Position numbers and translations under genes: made by a program. Below the pieces are notes generated by a model, which saw only the letters and a list, made by a program, of their open reading frames with translations, was not told the DNA's origin and made no database searches. A stretch of DNA of 39,875 nucleotides, taken from Verrucomicrobiia bacterium. Its GTDB lineage: Bacteria > Verrucomicrobiota > Verrucomicrobiia > Palsa-1439. Where the stretch lies: the NCBI GenBank assembly GCA_022072455.1, contig JAJVHY010000002.1, forward strand, positions 1-39,875, read 5' to 3'. This document shows positions 1-8,321 of the stretch, one piece after another; position 1 is the stretch's first letter; every line of letters starts with the position of its first letter.

Positions 1-53
1 TACGCGAACAACGAAAGGTACAAATGGCACTAGCTGCCTGACCGACGAAAAAT

Positions 54-79
54 TTGCCCCTCCCCTCGGGGAGGGGCAA
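54..79. terminator. Perfect GC-rich inverted repeat, probable terminator hairpin
   Basis: Two 12-base arms (54-65 and 68-79) are exact reverse complements around two bases, so the RNA folds as a very stable hairpin. Read on the minus strand, the hairpin is followed by a run of T (complement of the A-run at 47-52), which is the form of an intrinsic terminator. Read on the plus strand there is no T-run. It probably separates whatever lies to the left of the window from the genes that start here. Confidence 0.5.
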
Positions 80-134
80 ACGGGAGAACTACCAACTCAA
101 TTACTGAACTTGACGGACACAACTCGCCCGGATT

Positions 135-314
135 GTGACCGGCATCATCACCGACGCGGTGGGGATTGGTTTGGTGGTGGCTGGGTTGGTGAGTGACACA
201 GTGGCGGTGATTGTGGTCGGCACGATCACCGCCGGGGTGGGGCTGTTTGTGATTGGCGAAGGTGTGAGTGGCTGGTGTGTGTTGCGCGCCCTCGGTGTGA
301 AGACGCCGCTCTAA
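135..314 (+). pseudogene. DUF2892-like small membrane protein, N-terminus apparently lost
   Basis: An open frame ending at the TAA at 312-314 encodes two hydrophobic stretches and ends GWCVLRALGVKTPL. That end resembles the last residues of the DUF2892 (YgaP-like inner-membrane) family, which typically finish with a GWCPLYALLGI-type sequence. The frame is closed upstream by TGA codons at 105 and 111, so the usual N-terminal segment cannot be encoded. The only start is a GTG at 135 without a ribosome-binding site, giving 59 residues. It is either a very short functional two-helix protein or a 5'-truncated relic. No function can be given beyond a small integral membrane protein. Confidence 0.4.
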
Positions 315-353
315 AAGATTGCTTTTCGTTTGGTGTGCCGGTACGAGGGAGGT

Positions 354-839
354 ATGCGAAGGGTTGCCATCTATCCCGGAAGTTTCGATCCGATCACCAA
401 TGGTCATCTCGATGTGATTACCCGCGCCGCCGGCATGTTTGATCATGTGGTGGTCGCCGTGGCCCACAATGTTGAAAAATTACCGCTGTTTACCACGAAG
501 GAACGCGTGGCTTTGGCCCAAGCGGCGGTGAAGGGGATTCGCAATGTGTCGGTGGATGGCTTTGAGGGATTGTTGGTCGACTATGCGCAACGGCAGCAGG
601 CCCGCGTGGTGGTGCGTGGGTTGCGGGCGGTTTCGGATTTTGAATTTGAATTCCAGATGGCGCTGATGAATCGCCGGCTGCAGCCGAAGGTCGAAACGAT
701 TTTTCTCATGCCCAAGGACGAGTACACGTTCATCAGTTCACGGCTGGTGCGGGAGATCGCGTGGTTGGGGGGCGATGTGAGTAACTTCGTGCCGGCCGGT
801 GTCCAAAAAGCGTTGAAACAAAAAATTGCCGCGGGTTAG
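354..839 (+). CDS. coaD: Phosphopantetheine adenylyltransferase CoaD
   Basis: It transfers the adenylyl group of ATP to 4'-phosphopantetheine, giving dephospho-CoA, the penultimate step of coenzyme A synthesis in the cytoplasm. The 161-residue product has the usual length. It shows the nucleotidyltransferase signature YPGSFDPITNGH near the N-terminus (the GH at residues 17-18 belongs to the HxGH-type ATP site) and the second ATP-binding motif ISSRLVR near residue 126. The ATG at 354 is chosen because it opens directly on MRRVAIYPGSF and follows a purine-rich GAGGGAGG stretch. A longer frame from a TTG at 330 adds eight residues unlike the family. It heads the coaD-DUF177-rpmF-plsX-fabH run. 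Confidence 0.95.
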   Translation: MRRVAIYPGSFDPITNGHLDVITRAAGMFDHVVVAVAHNVEKLPLFTTKERVALAQAAVKGIRNVSVDGFEGLLVDYAQRQQARVVVRGLRAVSDFEFEFQMALMNRRLQPKVETIFLMPKDEYTFISSRLVREIAWLGGDVSNFVPAGVQKALKQKIAAG

Positions 840-863
840 TGTGCGTCCCGCAGGGAGGGATTC

Positions 864-1325
864 ATGAAAGTGAATGTGAAGCGCATTCCCAGTGATGGGG
901 AGCAATTGCAGGGCGATGAGCCACCGGCGATCATGGAACTGGAAAGTGAGGACATCCACTTCACAAGGCCGATCAGCTACGATTTTCACGCCCAAATCCA
1001 GAACAACGCCATTTTGGTGGTGGGTAAATTGCGAACGCCGGTCACGTTGCGGTGTAGCCGGTGCGTGAAAATCTTCGATTTACCCTTGGAAGTGGAGCAA
1101 TTCGTATTTCACCAAGAGCTGACCGGCGAGGACTTCGTGGACTTGACGCAGAATATCCGCGAAGATATTATCCTCGAACTCCCACAACGGGCTTTATGCC
1201 GGCCGGATTGCCGGGGCTTGTGCGTGGAATGTGGCCAAGACCTCAACGAAAAGGCCTGCCACTGTAAATCGGCCCGCGGGGACCTGCGGTGGCACGCGTT
1301 GGACCAAATCAAACTGAAGCGATAG
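864..1325 (+). CDS. yceD: DUF177 (YceD) family metal-binding protein
   Basis: A small cytoplasmic protein that in most bacteria is encoded directly before rpmF; the family has been linked to 23S rRNA maturation and ribosome assembly. The 153-residue product has the typical layout: a beta-rich N-terminal half, an internal CSRC pair (around residue 70), then a C-terminal cluster of the form CRPDCRGLCVECGQDLN and CHC that should bind zinc. The ATG at 864 follows a GGGAGGG ribosome-binding site at a good distance. It lies 24 bases after coaD and 13 bases before rpmF, so co-transcription is likely. The exact biochemical role is not settled for the family. Confidence 0.9.
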   Translation: MKVNVKRIPSDGEQLQGDEPPAIMELESEDIHFTRPISYDFHAQIQNNAILVVGKLRTPVTLRCSRCVKIFDLPLEVEQFVFHQELTGEDFVDLTQNIREDIILELPQRALCRPDCRGLCVECGQDLNEKACHCKSARGDLRWHALDQIKLKR

Positions 1326-1338
1326 AGAGGCATTTCCC

Positions 1339-1518
1339 ATGGGTGTACCAAAAAGACGGATGTCGAAAATGCGGTTGCGCACACGCAAAGCCGCGAACCG
1401 GGCCAAAGCCCCCCAACTGTCCGCTTGCCCGCAATGCGGTGCCAAGGTGCGTCCCCATCGCGTCTGCCCGGCCTGCGGCTCCTACAAGGGCAAGCAGGTG
1501 GTGTCCATTACGACGTAA
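1339..1518 (+). CDS. rpmF: 50S ribosomal protein L32
   Basis: The 59-codon frame begins MGVPKRRMSKMRLRTRKAAN, the family signature of L32 (VPKRRxSKxRxRxRR). It contains two CxxC knuckles (CPQC and CPAC) separated by a basic stretch, so this is the zinc-binding form of L32. It is part of the large ribosomal subunit. A GAGAGG ribosome-binding site lies nine bases before the ATG. It follows the DUF177 gene, as in very many bacteria, and plsX starts nine bases after its stop. Confidence 0.97.
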   Translation: MGVPKRRMSKMRLRTRKAANRAKAPQLSACPQCGAKVRPHRVCPACGSYKGKQVVSITT

Positions 1519-1527
1519 CCGCGCGCA

Positions 1528-2577
1528 ATGAGAATTGCCGTTGATGCAATGGGCGGCGACTTCGCCCCGCAGAACGTCGTGGCGGGTGCCGCTGATGCCC
1601 TGCGGACTCACGGCAAAATCACCAAGCTGTACCTCGTCGGCAACCAACAACGCATCGAAGCCGAGTTGCGCCAGCTTGGATTTACCGATCCACGCCTCCA
1701 CATCGAACACGCCAGCGAAGTCATCGAAATGGATGATCCGCCCGTGCAGGCTGTGCGGCGGAAAAAAGACAGTTCCATGTGTCGCGCTATCGATGTGGTA
1801 AAACGCGGCGACGCCGACGCCATCGTCTCCGCCGGCAACACCGGTGCGCTCTTGACGGCGGCACATTTGAAATTGCGCACCCTCGAAGGTGTGGATCGCC
1901 CCGGTTTGGCGTGTCTCATCCCATCGCCGGAAAATGTTTTCGTGCTCATGGATGCCGGCGCCAATCTCGAACCGCATCCCTCCAATCTCGTTCAGTATGC
2001 CGTGATGGGCAGCCGTTATTCCCAACAGATACTCGGCTACCAGCGCCCCCGCGTTGCGGTTTTATCCATCGGCACCGAGGAGATGAAGGGCAACGAGCTT
2101 ACGCTCGAAGCTCACCGGCTCCTCAAGCAAACCGACCTGAATTTTGTCGGCAACATTGATGGCCATGATTTGTTTGCCGGCACTGCGGATGTGATTATCA
2201 CCGACGCGTTTGTCGGTAACGCCGTTCTCAAGGCCGCTGAGAGTGCTGTTCGTGTTGTGGGCCGGTGGCTCAAGGACGAGATCAAAAAAAATCGGATCCG
2301 GAAGCTTGGGGCGATGCTGGCGGGTGGGGCGTTCAAGGCGTTAAAAGAAAAAGCTGATCCCGACACTTACGGCGGTGCGGTGTTACTTGGTATTAATGGG
2401 ATTTGTATCAAAGCCCACGGAGCGAGTTCGCCCAAAGCCATCAAGAATGCTATTCGTATTTCCACCGAGTTTGTCGAAGGCCATTTCAACGAGCACATCG
2501 TAGCCGACATCAGGAAACTCAATGCCAAACTCCAACAAATCCCAGCTTCGCAGTCCCCGTTTGAAACGGCCCACTAG
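1528..2577 (+). CDS. plsX: Phosphate acyltransferase PlsX
   Basis: It converts acyl-ACP and phosphate to acyl-phosphate, the acyl donor used by PlsY at the start of phospholipid synthesis; it is a peripheral membrane enzyme. The 349-residue length is standard. The start MRIAVDAMGGDFAP is diagnostic, and the SAGNTGA, MDAGAN and YGGAVLLGI-type segments are also present. The rpmF-plsX-fabH order is the classical bacterial lipid cluster. Its 3' end overlaps the start of fabH by 56 bases if the fabH ATG at 2522 is used, which points to translational coupling. Confidence 0.96.
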   Translation: MRIAVDAMGGDFAPQNVVAGAADALRTHGKITKLYLVGNQQRIEAELRQLGFTDPRLHIEHASEVIEMDDPPVQAVRRKKDSSMCRAIDVVKRGDADAIVSAGNTGALLTAAHLKLRTLEGVDRPGLACLIPSPENVFVLMDAGANLEPHPSNLVQYAVMGSRYSQQILGYQRPRVAVLSIGTEEMKGNELTLEAHRLLKQTDLNFVGNIDGHDLFAGTADVIITDAFVGNAVLKAAESAVRVVGRWLKDEIKKNRIRKLGAMLAGGAFKALKEKADPDTYGGAVLLGINGICIKAHGASSPKAIKNAIRISTEFVEGHFNEHIVADIRKLNAKLQQIPASQSPFETAH

Positions 2578-3553
2578 GTCCGTCCATATTGTCGGCACCG
2601 GGTCTTATGTGCCGGATCGAATATTGTCCAATGCCGACCTGGAAAAAATGGTGGATACCACCGACGACTGGATTACCACCCGCACCGGCATCAAAGAACG
2701 GCGTATCGCTCCGGATTACATGTGTACATCCGACATGGCCGTCGAAGCCGCCCGGCGCGCGATGGAACAGGCCAACGTCCGCGAAGACGAAATCGATTTG
2801 ATCATCTGCGCCACAATCACGCCCGACATGCCCTTCCCGGCCACTGCCTGCATCGTCCAACATAAACTTGGCGCCAAACGTGCCGCCGCCTTCGATATGG
2901 AAGCGGCGTGCTCCGGGTTCATTTTCGGCGTCGAAATTGGCCAGCAATTTATAACCTCCGGCACCTACAACACCGTCTTGGTCATCGGCGCAGAAAAACT
3001 TTCCACGATCATTGACTGGCAAGACCGGCAAACGTGCGTGCTATTCGGCGATGGGGCAGGCGCCGCGATTTTACGAAGTCGCGGCGAAGAGCACGGGATC
3101 CTGACAACGTGCATGGGGGCCGATGGCTCGCAGGCCGATATTCTTCTCATGCCGGCAGGTGGCGCAAAATACCCGGCTTCGAAAGAATCTGTCAGTGCTG
3201 GGATGCATCACCTCAAGATGTCGGGCAAGGAAGTTTTCAAGAACGCCGTCGTCGCCATGCAAACCGCAGCCGAGCAAGCCTTGCGAAATTGCAATCTCAC
3301 GATTCAAGACATCAAATGCGTGATCCCGCATCAGGCAAATCTCCGCATAATCGAAGCCATCTCCGACCGGCTAGGTGCACCGATGGAAAAGGTCTACATC
3401 AACCTCCACCGCTATGGAAATGTCTCAGCGGCATCAGTGGCGATAGCGCTCGATGAGGCTGCCCGTGAAGGTCGATTCCAGCGGGGCGATCTCATTTTAT
3501 TGGTAGTTTTCGGCAGTGGCCTGACTTGGGCTTCCTGCGTAATTCAATGGTAA
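2522..3553 (+). CDS. fabH: Beta-ketoacyl-ACP synthase III FabH
   Basis: It condenses acetyl-CoA (or another acyl-CoA primer) with malonyl-ACP and so starts fatty-acid synthesis. The catalytic triad is visible: Cys130 in DMEAACSGF, His270 in VIPHQANLR and Asn300 in HRYGNVSAAS. The conserved opening HIVGTGSYVPDR begins only at residue 22, so the first 20 residues are an extension. The ATG at 2522 gives 343 residues and overlaps plsX by 56 bases; a TTG at 2561 would give about 330 residues with less overlap. The family is typically near 320-330, so the later start cannot be excluded. Confidence 0.95.
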   Translation: MPNSNKSQLRSPRLKRPTRSVHIVGTGSYVPDRILSNADLEKMVDTTDDWITTRTGIKERRIAPDYMCTSDMAVEAARRAMEQANVREDEIDLIICATITPDMPFPATACIVQHKLGAKRAAAFDMEAACSGFIFGVEIGQQFITSGTYNTVLVIGAEKLSTIIDWQDRQTCVLFGDGAGAAILRSRGEEHGILTTCMGADGSQADILLMPAGGAKYPASKESVSAGMHHLKMSGKEVFKNAVVAMQTAAEQALRNCNLTIQDIKCVIPHQANLRIIEAISDRLGAPMEKVYINLHRYGNVSAASVAIALDEAAREGRFQRGDLILLVVFGSGLTWASCVIQW

Positions 3554-3571
3554 AATATAATTCCCATCCGT

Positions 3572-3600
3572 TTGACAGTACTGGTAAGCAATGCTAGTTT
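3572..3600 (+). promoter_or_regulatory. Sigma-70-type promoter before the PilZ-like gene
   Basis: A perfect -35 hexamer TTGACA (3572-3577) is followed, 17 bases on, by TAGTTT (3595-3600). The -10 is weak, but TG at 3592-3593 makes it an extended -10 (TGnTAnnnT). The expected transcript start near 3607 lies about ten bases before the ATG at 3617. It falls in the only gap between fabH and the next gene, so it would drive the PilZ-like gene and pilT. Confidence 0.5.
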
Positions 3601-3616
3601 CAGCGCAGCTACGAGA

Positions 3617-3982
3617 ATGCATATGGCAGCAAGACGCGATTTATCTGGAATCTTTGATGCGGAACTAAAGAAGAACCGAATCAACAAACCAGCCATTCTC
3701 GACTGCGTGTTTCACCTTTCCCACAAAGGCATCACGTTTTTCTCAGAAAACCCAATGCCCGAGTGGATGGAAGTCGGTGTGGAGATGCGGATGCCGGTCA
3801 AAGGCGCGCGGAGGGAGCAGCAAATTAGTTGTCGTGGCGTGGTTGTTGAATGCACACGGCGCATAGAGGGACGAGGTTATCAGGTGGCGTTGGTGTTTGT
3901 TGACCTGCCGAAAAAGTCCCAAGCCCAGCTCGATATGCCTCCCACTGCCCGCCAGACTTTCAGCATCTCGCTCGCCCGCTGA
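3617..3982 (+). CDS. PilZ-like domain protein
   Basis: A 121-residue soluble protein with no membrane segment. The middle (CVFHLSHKGITFFSENPMPEWMEVGVEMRMP) resembles the beta-strand core of PilZ domains, with the 'DxSxxGxxF'-like turn degraded to HLSHKGITF. The end (ISCRGVVVECTR, then GYQVALVFVDLPKKSQAQL) matches the usual PilZ strand pattern. An RR pair occurs near the start, but a canonical RxxxR c-di-GMP motif is not obvious, so ligand binding is uncertain. ATG codons at 3617 and 3623 are both usable. It ends four bases before pilT, which suggests a role in pilus or surface-motility control. Confidence 0.65.
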   Translation: MHMAARRDLSGIFDAELKKNRINKPAILDCVFHLSHKGITFFSENPMPEWMEVGVEMRMPVKGARREQQISCRGVVVECTRRIEGRGYQVALVFVDLPKKSQAQLDMPPTARQTFSISLAR

Positions 3983-3986
3983 CTTC

Positions 3987-5081
3987 ATGGAATACCTCCA
4001 CAGTCTCTTAAAATTTGCCGTCAACATGGGTGCGTCTGACATCCATGTGAAGCCCGAACATCACGCCACCATCCGGATTTCGGGAGAACTTTTTCCGGTG
4101 CAGGTTGACCCGCCGAGCAAGGAGCAAGTCGAAGAGCTTGTTCGCTTCATGTTACCTCGGCATCTCGAAGCCCGGTTGGACCGGGAAAAGGAAGTGGATT
4201 TTTCCTATATGCACGAAGGACTCGGACGCTATCGAGTCAACGTCTTCTATCAACGAGGCAATCTCTGCATGGCGATGCGCCATGTAAAAACCAATATCCC
4301 CACTTTCGACGAACTCCATTTACCAGAGCAGTTGGCAAAGATCGCCACTGCTGAACGCGGCATTGTGTTCGTGACTGGCGCAACGGGTAGCGGCAAATCC
4401 AGCACGTTGGCGGCGATGATCGATCACATCAACACCGCCGAAAAATGTCACATAATTACTCTCGAAGACCCGATTGAGTACACATTCGCCGACAAGCAGT
4501 CCGTCATCGAGCAGCGTGAAATCGGCCTCGACACGCTGAGTTTTGAACGCGCCCTCGTCCACGTCATGCGGCAAGACCCGGATGTGATCATGGTCGGCGA
4601 AATGCGTGACAGCCAATCTTTCATGGCTGCCCTCGCCGCTGCTGACACCGGCCATTTGGTTTTGACCACCCTCCACACGAATACCGCCTATTCCGCCATC
4701 GGCCGCATCCTCGATTTCTTCCCGGCTCACGAACGCGATCAAATCCGGCGCCAACTCGCCGGTAACTTGCGGGCCGTCGTGTGCCAACGCCTGGTTCCTG
4801 CGATTGCCGGCGGCGTGGCCCCGGCGGTGGAGATCATGATCAACACGCCGACCGTCCGCAAACTCATCGAGGAAAATCGCCTCGACAAACTTTCCGCCGC
4901 CATCGAAACCGGTAGCGAAGACGGGATGCAGACGTTCAACCAATCGCTCTTCAAACTCGTCAAAGCTAAAATGATCACGGAAGAAGAAGCGCTCGCCAAG
5001 GCCACCAACCCGGACGCGCTCAAGATGAACTTCCGCGGCATATTCCTCGACGAGTCCCGCCGGATTCTTGCGTCAGCCTGA
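3987..5081 (+). CDS. pilT: Twitching-motility ATPase PilT
   Basis: A hexameric AAA-like ATPase of the PilT/GspE superfamily that powers type IV pilus retraction at the inner membrane. The 364-residue product has an N-terminal PAS-like domain (MGASDIHVKPEHH near residues 14-26), Walker A GATGSGKSS at 131-139, the Asp box region around LEDPIEY, Walker B VIMVGEMRD with Glu205, and the His box TGHLVLTTLHT (His223, His230). The expected AIRAALTGH segment is AALAAADTGH here, so a PilU-like paralogue is possible. The ATG at 3987 opens on MEYLHSLLKFAVNMGASD; the frame is open for 90 bases further upstream but overlaps the PilZ-like gene. Other pilus genes are not in the window. Confidence 0.92.
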   Translation: MEYLHSLLKFAVNMGASDIHVKPEHHATIRISGELFPVQVDPPSKEQVEELVRFMLPRHLEARLDREKEVDFSYMHEGLGRYRVNVFYQRGNLCMAMRHVKTNIPTFDELHLPEQLAKIATAERGIVFVTGATGSGKSSTLAAMIDHINTAEKCHIITLEDPIEYTFADKQSVIEQREIGLDTLSFERALVHVMRQDPDVIMVGEMRDSQSFMAALAAADTGHLVLTTLHTNTAYSAIGRILDFFPAHERDQIRRQLAGNLRAVVCQRLVPAIAGGVAPAVEIMINTPTVRKLIEENRLDKLSAAIETGSEDGMQTFNQSLFKLVKAKMITEEEALAKATNPDALKMNFRGIFLDESRRILASA

Positions 5082-5095
5082 TGCTCTGCTATACT
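5068..5095 (+). promoter_or_regulatory. Extended -10 promoter before mnmE
   Basis: TATACT at 5090-5095 matches the -10 consensus at five of six positions and is preceded by TG one base away (5087-5088), an extended -10. A weak -35, TTGCGT (5068-5073), lies 16 bases upstream inside the end of pilT. The expected start near 5102 gives a leader of about 19 bases before the mnmE ATG at 5121. Confidence 0.55.
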
Positions 5096-5120
5096 CGCCC
5101 GCGCGAGTTGACGCAGACGC

Positions 5121-6485
5121 ATGACCGAAGACACGATCGCAGCGATTTCTACCCCGTTAGGCGAAGGTGGTATAGCCATCATTCGTGTTTCCGGGCCCCA
5201 AGCCCTGCCGGTTGCCGACCGGATTTTCGTTACCAAAGACGGTAAGCCCTCCAGCTTTCCCACCCACACAATCCACTTCGGTAGAATCACCCGTGCCGGC
5301 AAGACACTCGATCACGCGATGCTCGCCATAATGCGCGCGCCGCGCTCCTACACCACGGAAGACAACGTCGAATTCAACTGTCACGGCGGGATGTTCGTGG
5401 CGCGAGCAGTCCTGAACCTCTGCTTGGAACACGGTGCTCGGCTGGCTGAACCCGGGGAATTCACCAAACGTGCCTTTCTGAACGGCCGGCTTGACCTTGC
5501 CCAAGCCGAAGCTGTGATGGATTTGATTTCCGCCAAAACCGACCGTGCCCAATTTTCCGCGACGAACGCTCTCGAAGGTCATTTCTCCCGGCAAGTGGAA
5601 GCCATCCGTTCCCGGCTTATGACGGTCTTGGCACATATCGAAGCGCAACTCGATTTTCCCGAAGACGACATCGCTCCTGCCACTCGCGACAAACTTTTGA
5701 GTGAAGTTTGCGAGATCTGTGAGCATCTCCAGAAAATCCGTTCCACGAGTCAAGAAGGCAAAATCCTCCGGCAAGGAATTTCCGTCGCCATCATCGGGCG
5801 TCCCAACGCCGGTAAGTCGAGCTTGATGAATCTCCTTCTGGGAGAAGAACGCTCGATTGTTACTCCTGCTCCCGGTACCACGCGCGATACAATCGACGAG
5901 TACATCAACATCCGGGGTATTCCAATCCGCCTGACTGACACAGCCGGTATCCGAAAAGGTCGCGGTGTTGTGGAAAGCATCGGTGTAAAACGTGCTCATA
6001 AGTCTCTACAAGAATGCGACATAGTACTTCACGTTATCGATGCATCTCGCTCACTTTCCGCCACCGATGTCGAGTTCACAAAGTTATACAAATCAAAACG
6101 AGCCATTGTTTGTATAAATAAGGTTGACTTAAAAAATCGAGTGAAAAACTTCGATAATGTTTTTGGCAATGAAATTATTATGGTTTCATGCGCAACTGGA
6201 TTCGGACTAGATTCACTTAAGGACGCAATCGAAGAGGCGGCATGGAAAGGTGTACCCCATGATCCATCATCTGGATTCACGATTAATGATCGACATGCTG
6301 ATGCAATAAGGCGTGCACTGGACGCTCTTCACAGGGGGACAGATGACATGTATCGGAACGAGCCTCTCGACATTGTCGCTCAATCATTCCGGCTAGGATT
6401 GACAGCCATTGGAGAAATTGTCGGAAGGACCTCGACGGAAGACCTGCTCTCGAGCATATTCAAAAACTTTTGTATCGGCAAATAA
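5121..6485 (+). CDS. mnmE: tRNA modification GTPase MnmE (TrmE)
   Basis: With MnmG it makes the 5-carboxymethylaminomethyl modification on wobble uridine of certain tRNAs. The 454-residue protein has the N-terminal formyl-THF-binding domain, a helical domain and an inserted G domain: P-loop GRPNAGKSS (226-234), PGTTRDT (251-257), DTAG (273-276) and NKVD. It ends with the catalytic C-terminal motif FCIGK carrying Cys451. mnmG follows three bases after the stop. Base composition changes inside the gene: from about position 6000 (after codon 293) it is clearly more AT-rich, with two lines at 35% and 27% G+C, while the reading frame and motifs stay intact. Confidence 0.97.
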   Translation: MTEDTIAAISTPLGEGGIAIIRVSGPQALPVADRIFVTKDGKPSSFPTHTIHFGRITRAGKTLDHAMLAIMRAPRSYTTEDNVEFNCHGGMFVARAVLNLCLEHGARLAEPGEFTKRAFLNGRLDLAQAEAVMDLISAKTDRAQFSATNALEGHFSRQVEAIRSRLMTVLAHIEAQLDFPEDDIAPATRDKLLSEVCEICEHLQKIRSTSQEGKILRQGISVAIIGRPNAGKSSLMNLLLGEERSIVTPAPGTTRDTIDEYINIRGIPIRLTDTAGIRKGRGVVESIGVKRAHKSLQECDIVLHVIDASRSLSATDVEFTKLYKSKRAIVCINKVDLKNRVKNFDNVFGNEIIMVSCATGFGLDSLKDAIEEAAWKGVPHDPSSGFTINDRHADAIRRALDALHRGTDDMYRNEPLDIVAQSFRLGLTAIGEIVGRTSTEDLLSSIFKNFCIGK

Positions 6486-6488
6486 TTG

Positions 6489-8321
6489 ATGTTTATCTAT
6501 CCCAAAGAATATCACGTGATTGTAGTCGGCGCTGGGCATGCTGGCGTTGAGGCCGCCTTGGCTTCTGCGAGAATTGGATGTGAAACACTGCTCCTAACCA
6601 CCAATCTTGATACCATCGGCCAAATGTCCTGTAACCCAGCTATTGGTGGTTTAGCAAAGGGCCACCTTGCGAGAGAAATTGACGCCCTAGGCGGCGAGAT
6701 GGGTATCAACACCGATCTTACAGGCATTCAGTTCAGGATGCTTAACACAAAAAAAGGGCCTTCTGTCTGGGCCCCTAGGGCACAATGCGACAAGAAGGCG
6801 TATCAGTTCAGGCTCAAGCATGTCGTCGAGCAGCAGCCAAGGTTGGACGTCAAGCAAGCAATGATTGATGATCTTCTAGTCGATGGAGACGGGATTAACG
6901 GTGTTTTGACGAAGATGGGCGTCAAATACCATTCAAAATGCGTCGTTATTACCACCGGAACCTTTCTTAGAGGCTTAATTCACATCGGTGAGGAGAAAGT
7001 TGAGGCGGGCAGGGCAGGCGAACCAGCCGCATACTCTCTTTCAGGCACCCTGAAGCGCCTTGGGTTTGAATTGGGCCGCTTGAAAACAGGAACACCTCCA
7101 AGACTCAACCGCCGCTCCATCGATTTCACCAAAATGTCGATCCAGCACGGCGATGAACGGATTCCTTTTTTTTCATACCGCACCGACAGAAAGTTCCACG
7201 TGGAACAACTTCCGTGTTTCATCACATATACCTCCGAGAAAACACGTGATGTGATTCAAGCAAACCTTCACCGATCTCCGATGTACTCCGGCAAGATTGA
7301 AGGCATCGGACCTCGATATTGTCCATCAATTGAAGATAAAATTGTCAAATTCGCAGAAAAAGAACGTCACCAGATTTTTTTGGAGCCAGAAGGTCGGAAT
7401 ACAGACGAGTTCTACGTCAACGGAGCATCCACCAGCCTACCTGAAGACGTTCAGATCGCCATGATCCGAACAATCATCGGCTTGGAGAATGCCGAAGTAA
7501 TGCGACCGGCCTATGCTGTGGAGTATGATTTCAGCCTGCCACACCAACTACATCCAACTTTGGAGACAAAACGCGTCGAAGGACTCTACTTTGCCGGACA
7601 GATAAATGGCACCTCCGGATATGAAGAAGCCGGCGCACAAGGATTGATTGCCGGCATAAATGCCGCCATGAAGTCAAAACAATCAAAACCTGTAATTCTC
7701 ACGCGTGCAGATGGTTACATTGGCGTGTTGGTGGATGATTTGATCACCAAGAGCACGGATGAGCCTTACCGGATGTTTACTTCTCGCGCTGAGTATCGAT
7801 TGCAGCTTCGTCAGGATAACGCAGATGTACGCCTAACCCCAATCGGTCGTTCAATTGGCCTTGTAAACGACGCACACTGGGAGTTGTTCTCGAATAAGAA
7901 AGCACTGGTGAACGGCGAGCTTGAGCGGATTCGAAAATCACGCGAAGGTCAGTATTCTTTGGTCGAAATTCTTCGCCGCCCCGAAATAACCTACAAGAGC
8001 CTGCCGCAGGCGAATCTGACTTTGCCGGATGATGTCCAAGAACAGGTGGAAATCCAAACAAAGTACGAAGGTTACATCGCCCGTGATCTGGAACACATTG
8101 GCCAATTCAAACGCCTTGAAGAAAAACGCCTGCCGGCAACACTCGATTACTCTCAAATTTCAGCCTTACGAACAGAGTCGCGTCAGAAGCTGGCTCGATT
8201 CCGTCCTGACTCAATCGGCCAAGCTTCACGGATCTCTGGCGTGACTCCCGCTGATATTGCCATCCTTCTGGTTTGGCTCAAAAAGGCTGATTTAGGTCAA
8301 GACGCGAAGCGAACAAACTAA
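6489..8321 (+). CDS. mnmG: tRNA uridine 5-carboxymethylaminomethyl modification enzyme MnmG (GidA)
   Basis: The FAD- and NADH-dependent partner of MnmE. The 610-residue protein has the typical length, the FAD-binding start [16 protein letters not shown], the strongly conserved [17 protein letters not shown] segment, [12 protein letters not shown], and the C-terminal [19 protein letters not shown] block. ATG at 6489 is preferred over the TTG at 6486; both lie directly behind the mnmE stop, so the two are co-translated. It is the most AT-rich gene here and contains very few CCGG tetramers. Its stop codon overlaps that of carA, which is read from the other strand. Confidence 0.97.
   Translation: MFIYPKEYHVIVVGAGHAGVEAALASARIGCETLLLTTNLDTIGQMSCNPAIGGLAKGHLAREIDALGGEMGINTDLTGIQFRMLNTKKGPSVWAPRAQCDKKAYQFRLKHVVEQQPRLDVKQAMIDDLLVDGDGINGVLTKMGVKYHSKCVVITTGTFLRGLIHIGEEKVEAGRAGEPAAYSLSGTLKRLGFELGRLKTGTPPRLNRRSIDFTKMSIQHGDERIPFFSYRTDRKFHVEQLPCFITYTSEKTRDVIQANLHRSPMYSGKIEGIGPRYCPSIEDKIVKFAEKERHQIFLEPEGRNTDEFYVNGASTSLPEDVQIAMIRTIIGLENAEVMRPAYAVEYDFSLPHQLHPTLETKRVEGLYFAGQINGTSGYEEAGAQGLIAGINAAMKSKQSKPVILTRADGYIGVLVDDLITKSTDEPYRMFTSRAEYRLQLRQDNADVRLTPIGRSIGLVNDAHWELFSNKKALVNGELERIRKSREGQYSLVEILRRPEITYKSLPQANLTLPDDVQEQVEIQTKYEGYIARDLEHIGQFKRLEEKRLPATLDYSQISALRTESRQKLARFRPDSIGQASRISGVTPADIAILLVWLKKADLGQDAKRTN

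Noticed and set aside
5157-5999. 280-codon antisense frame in mnmE
   Set aside because: It is a shadow of the GC-rich part of mnmE and ends where the composition changes; no domain is visible.
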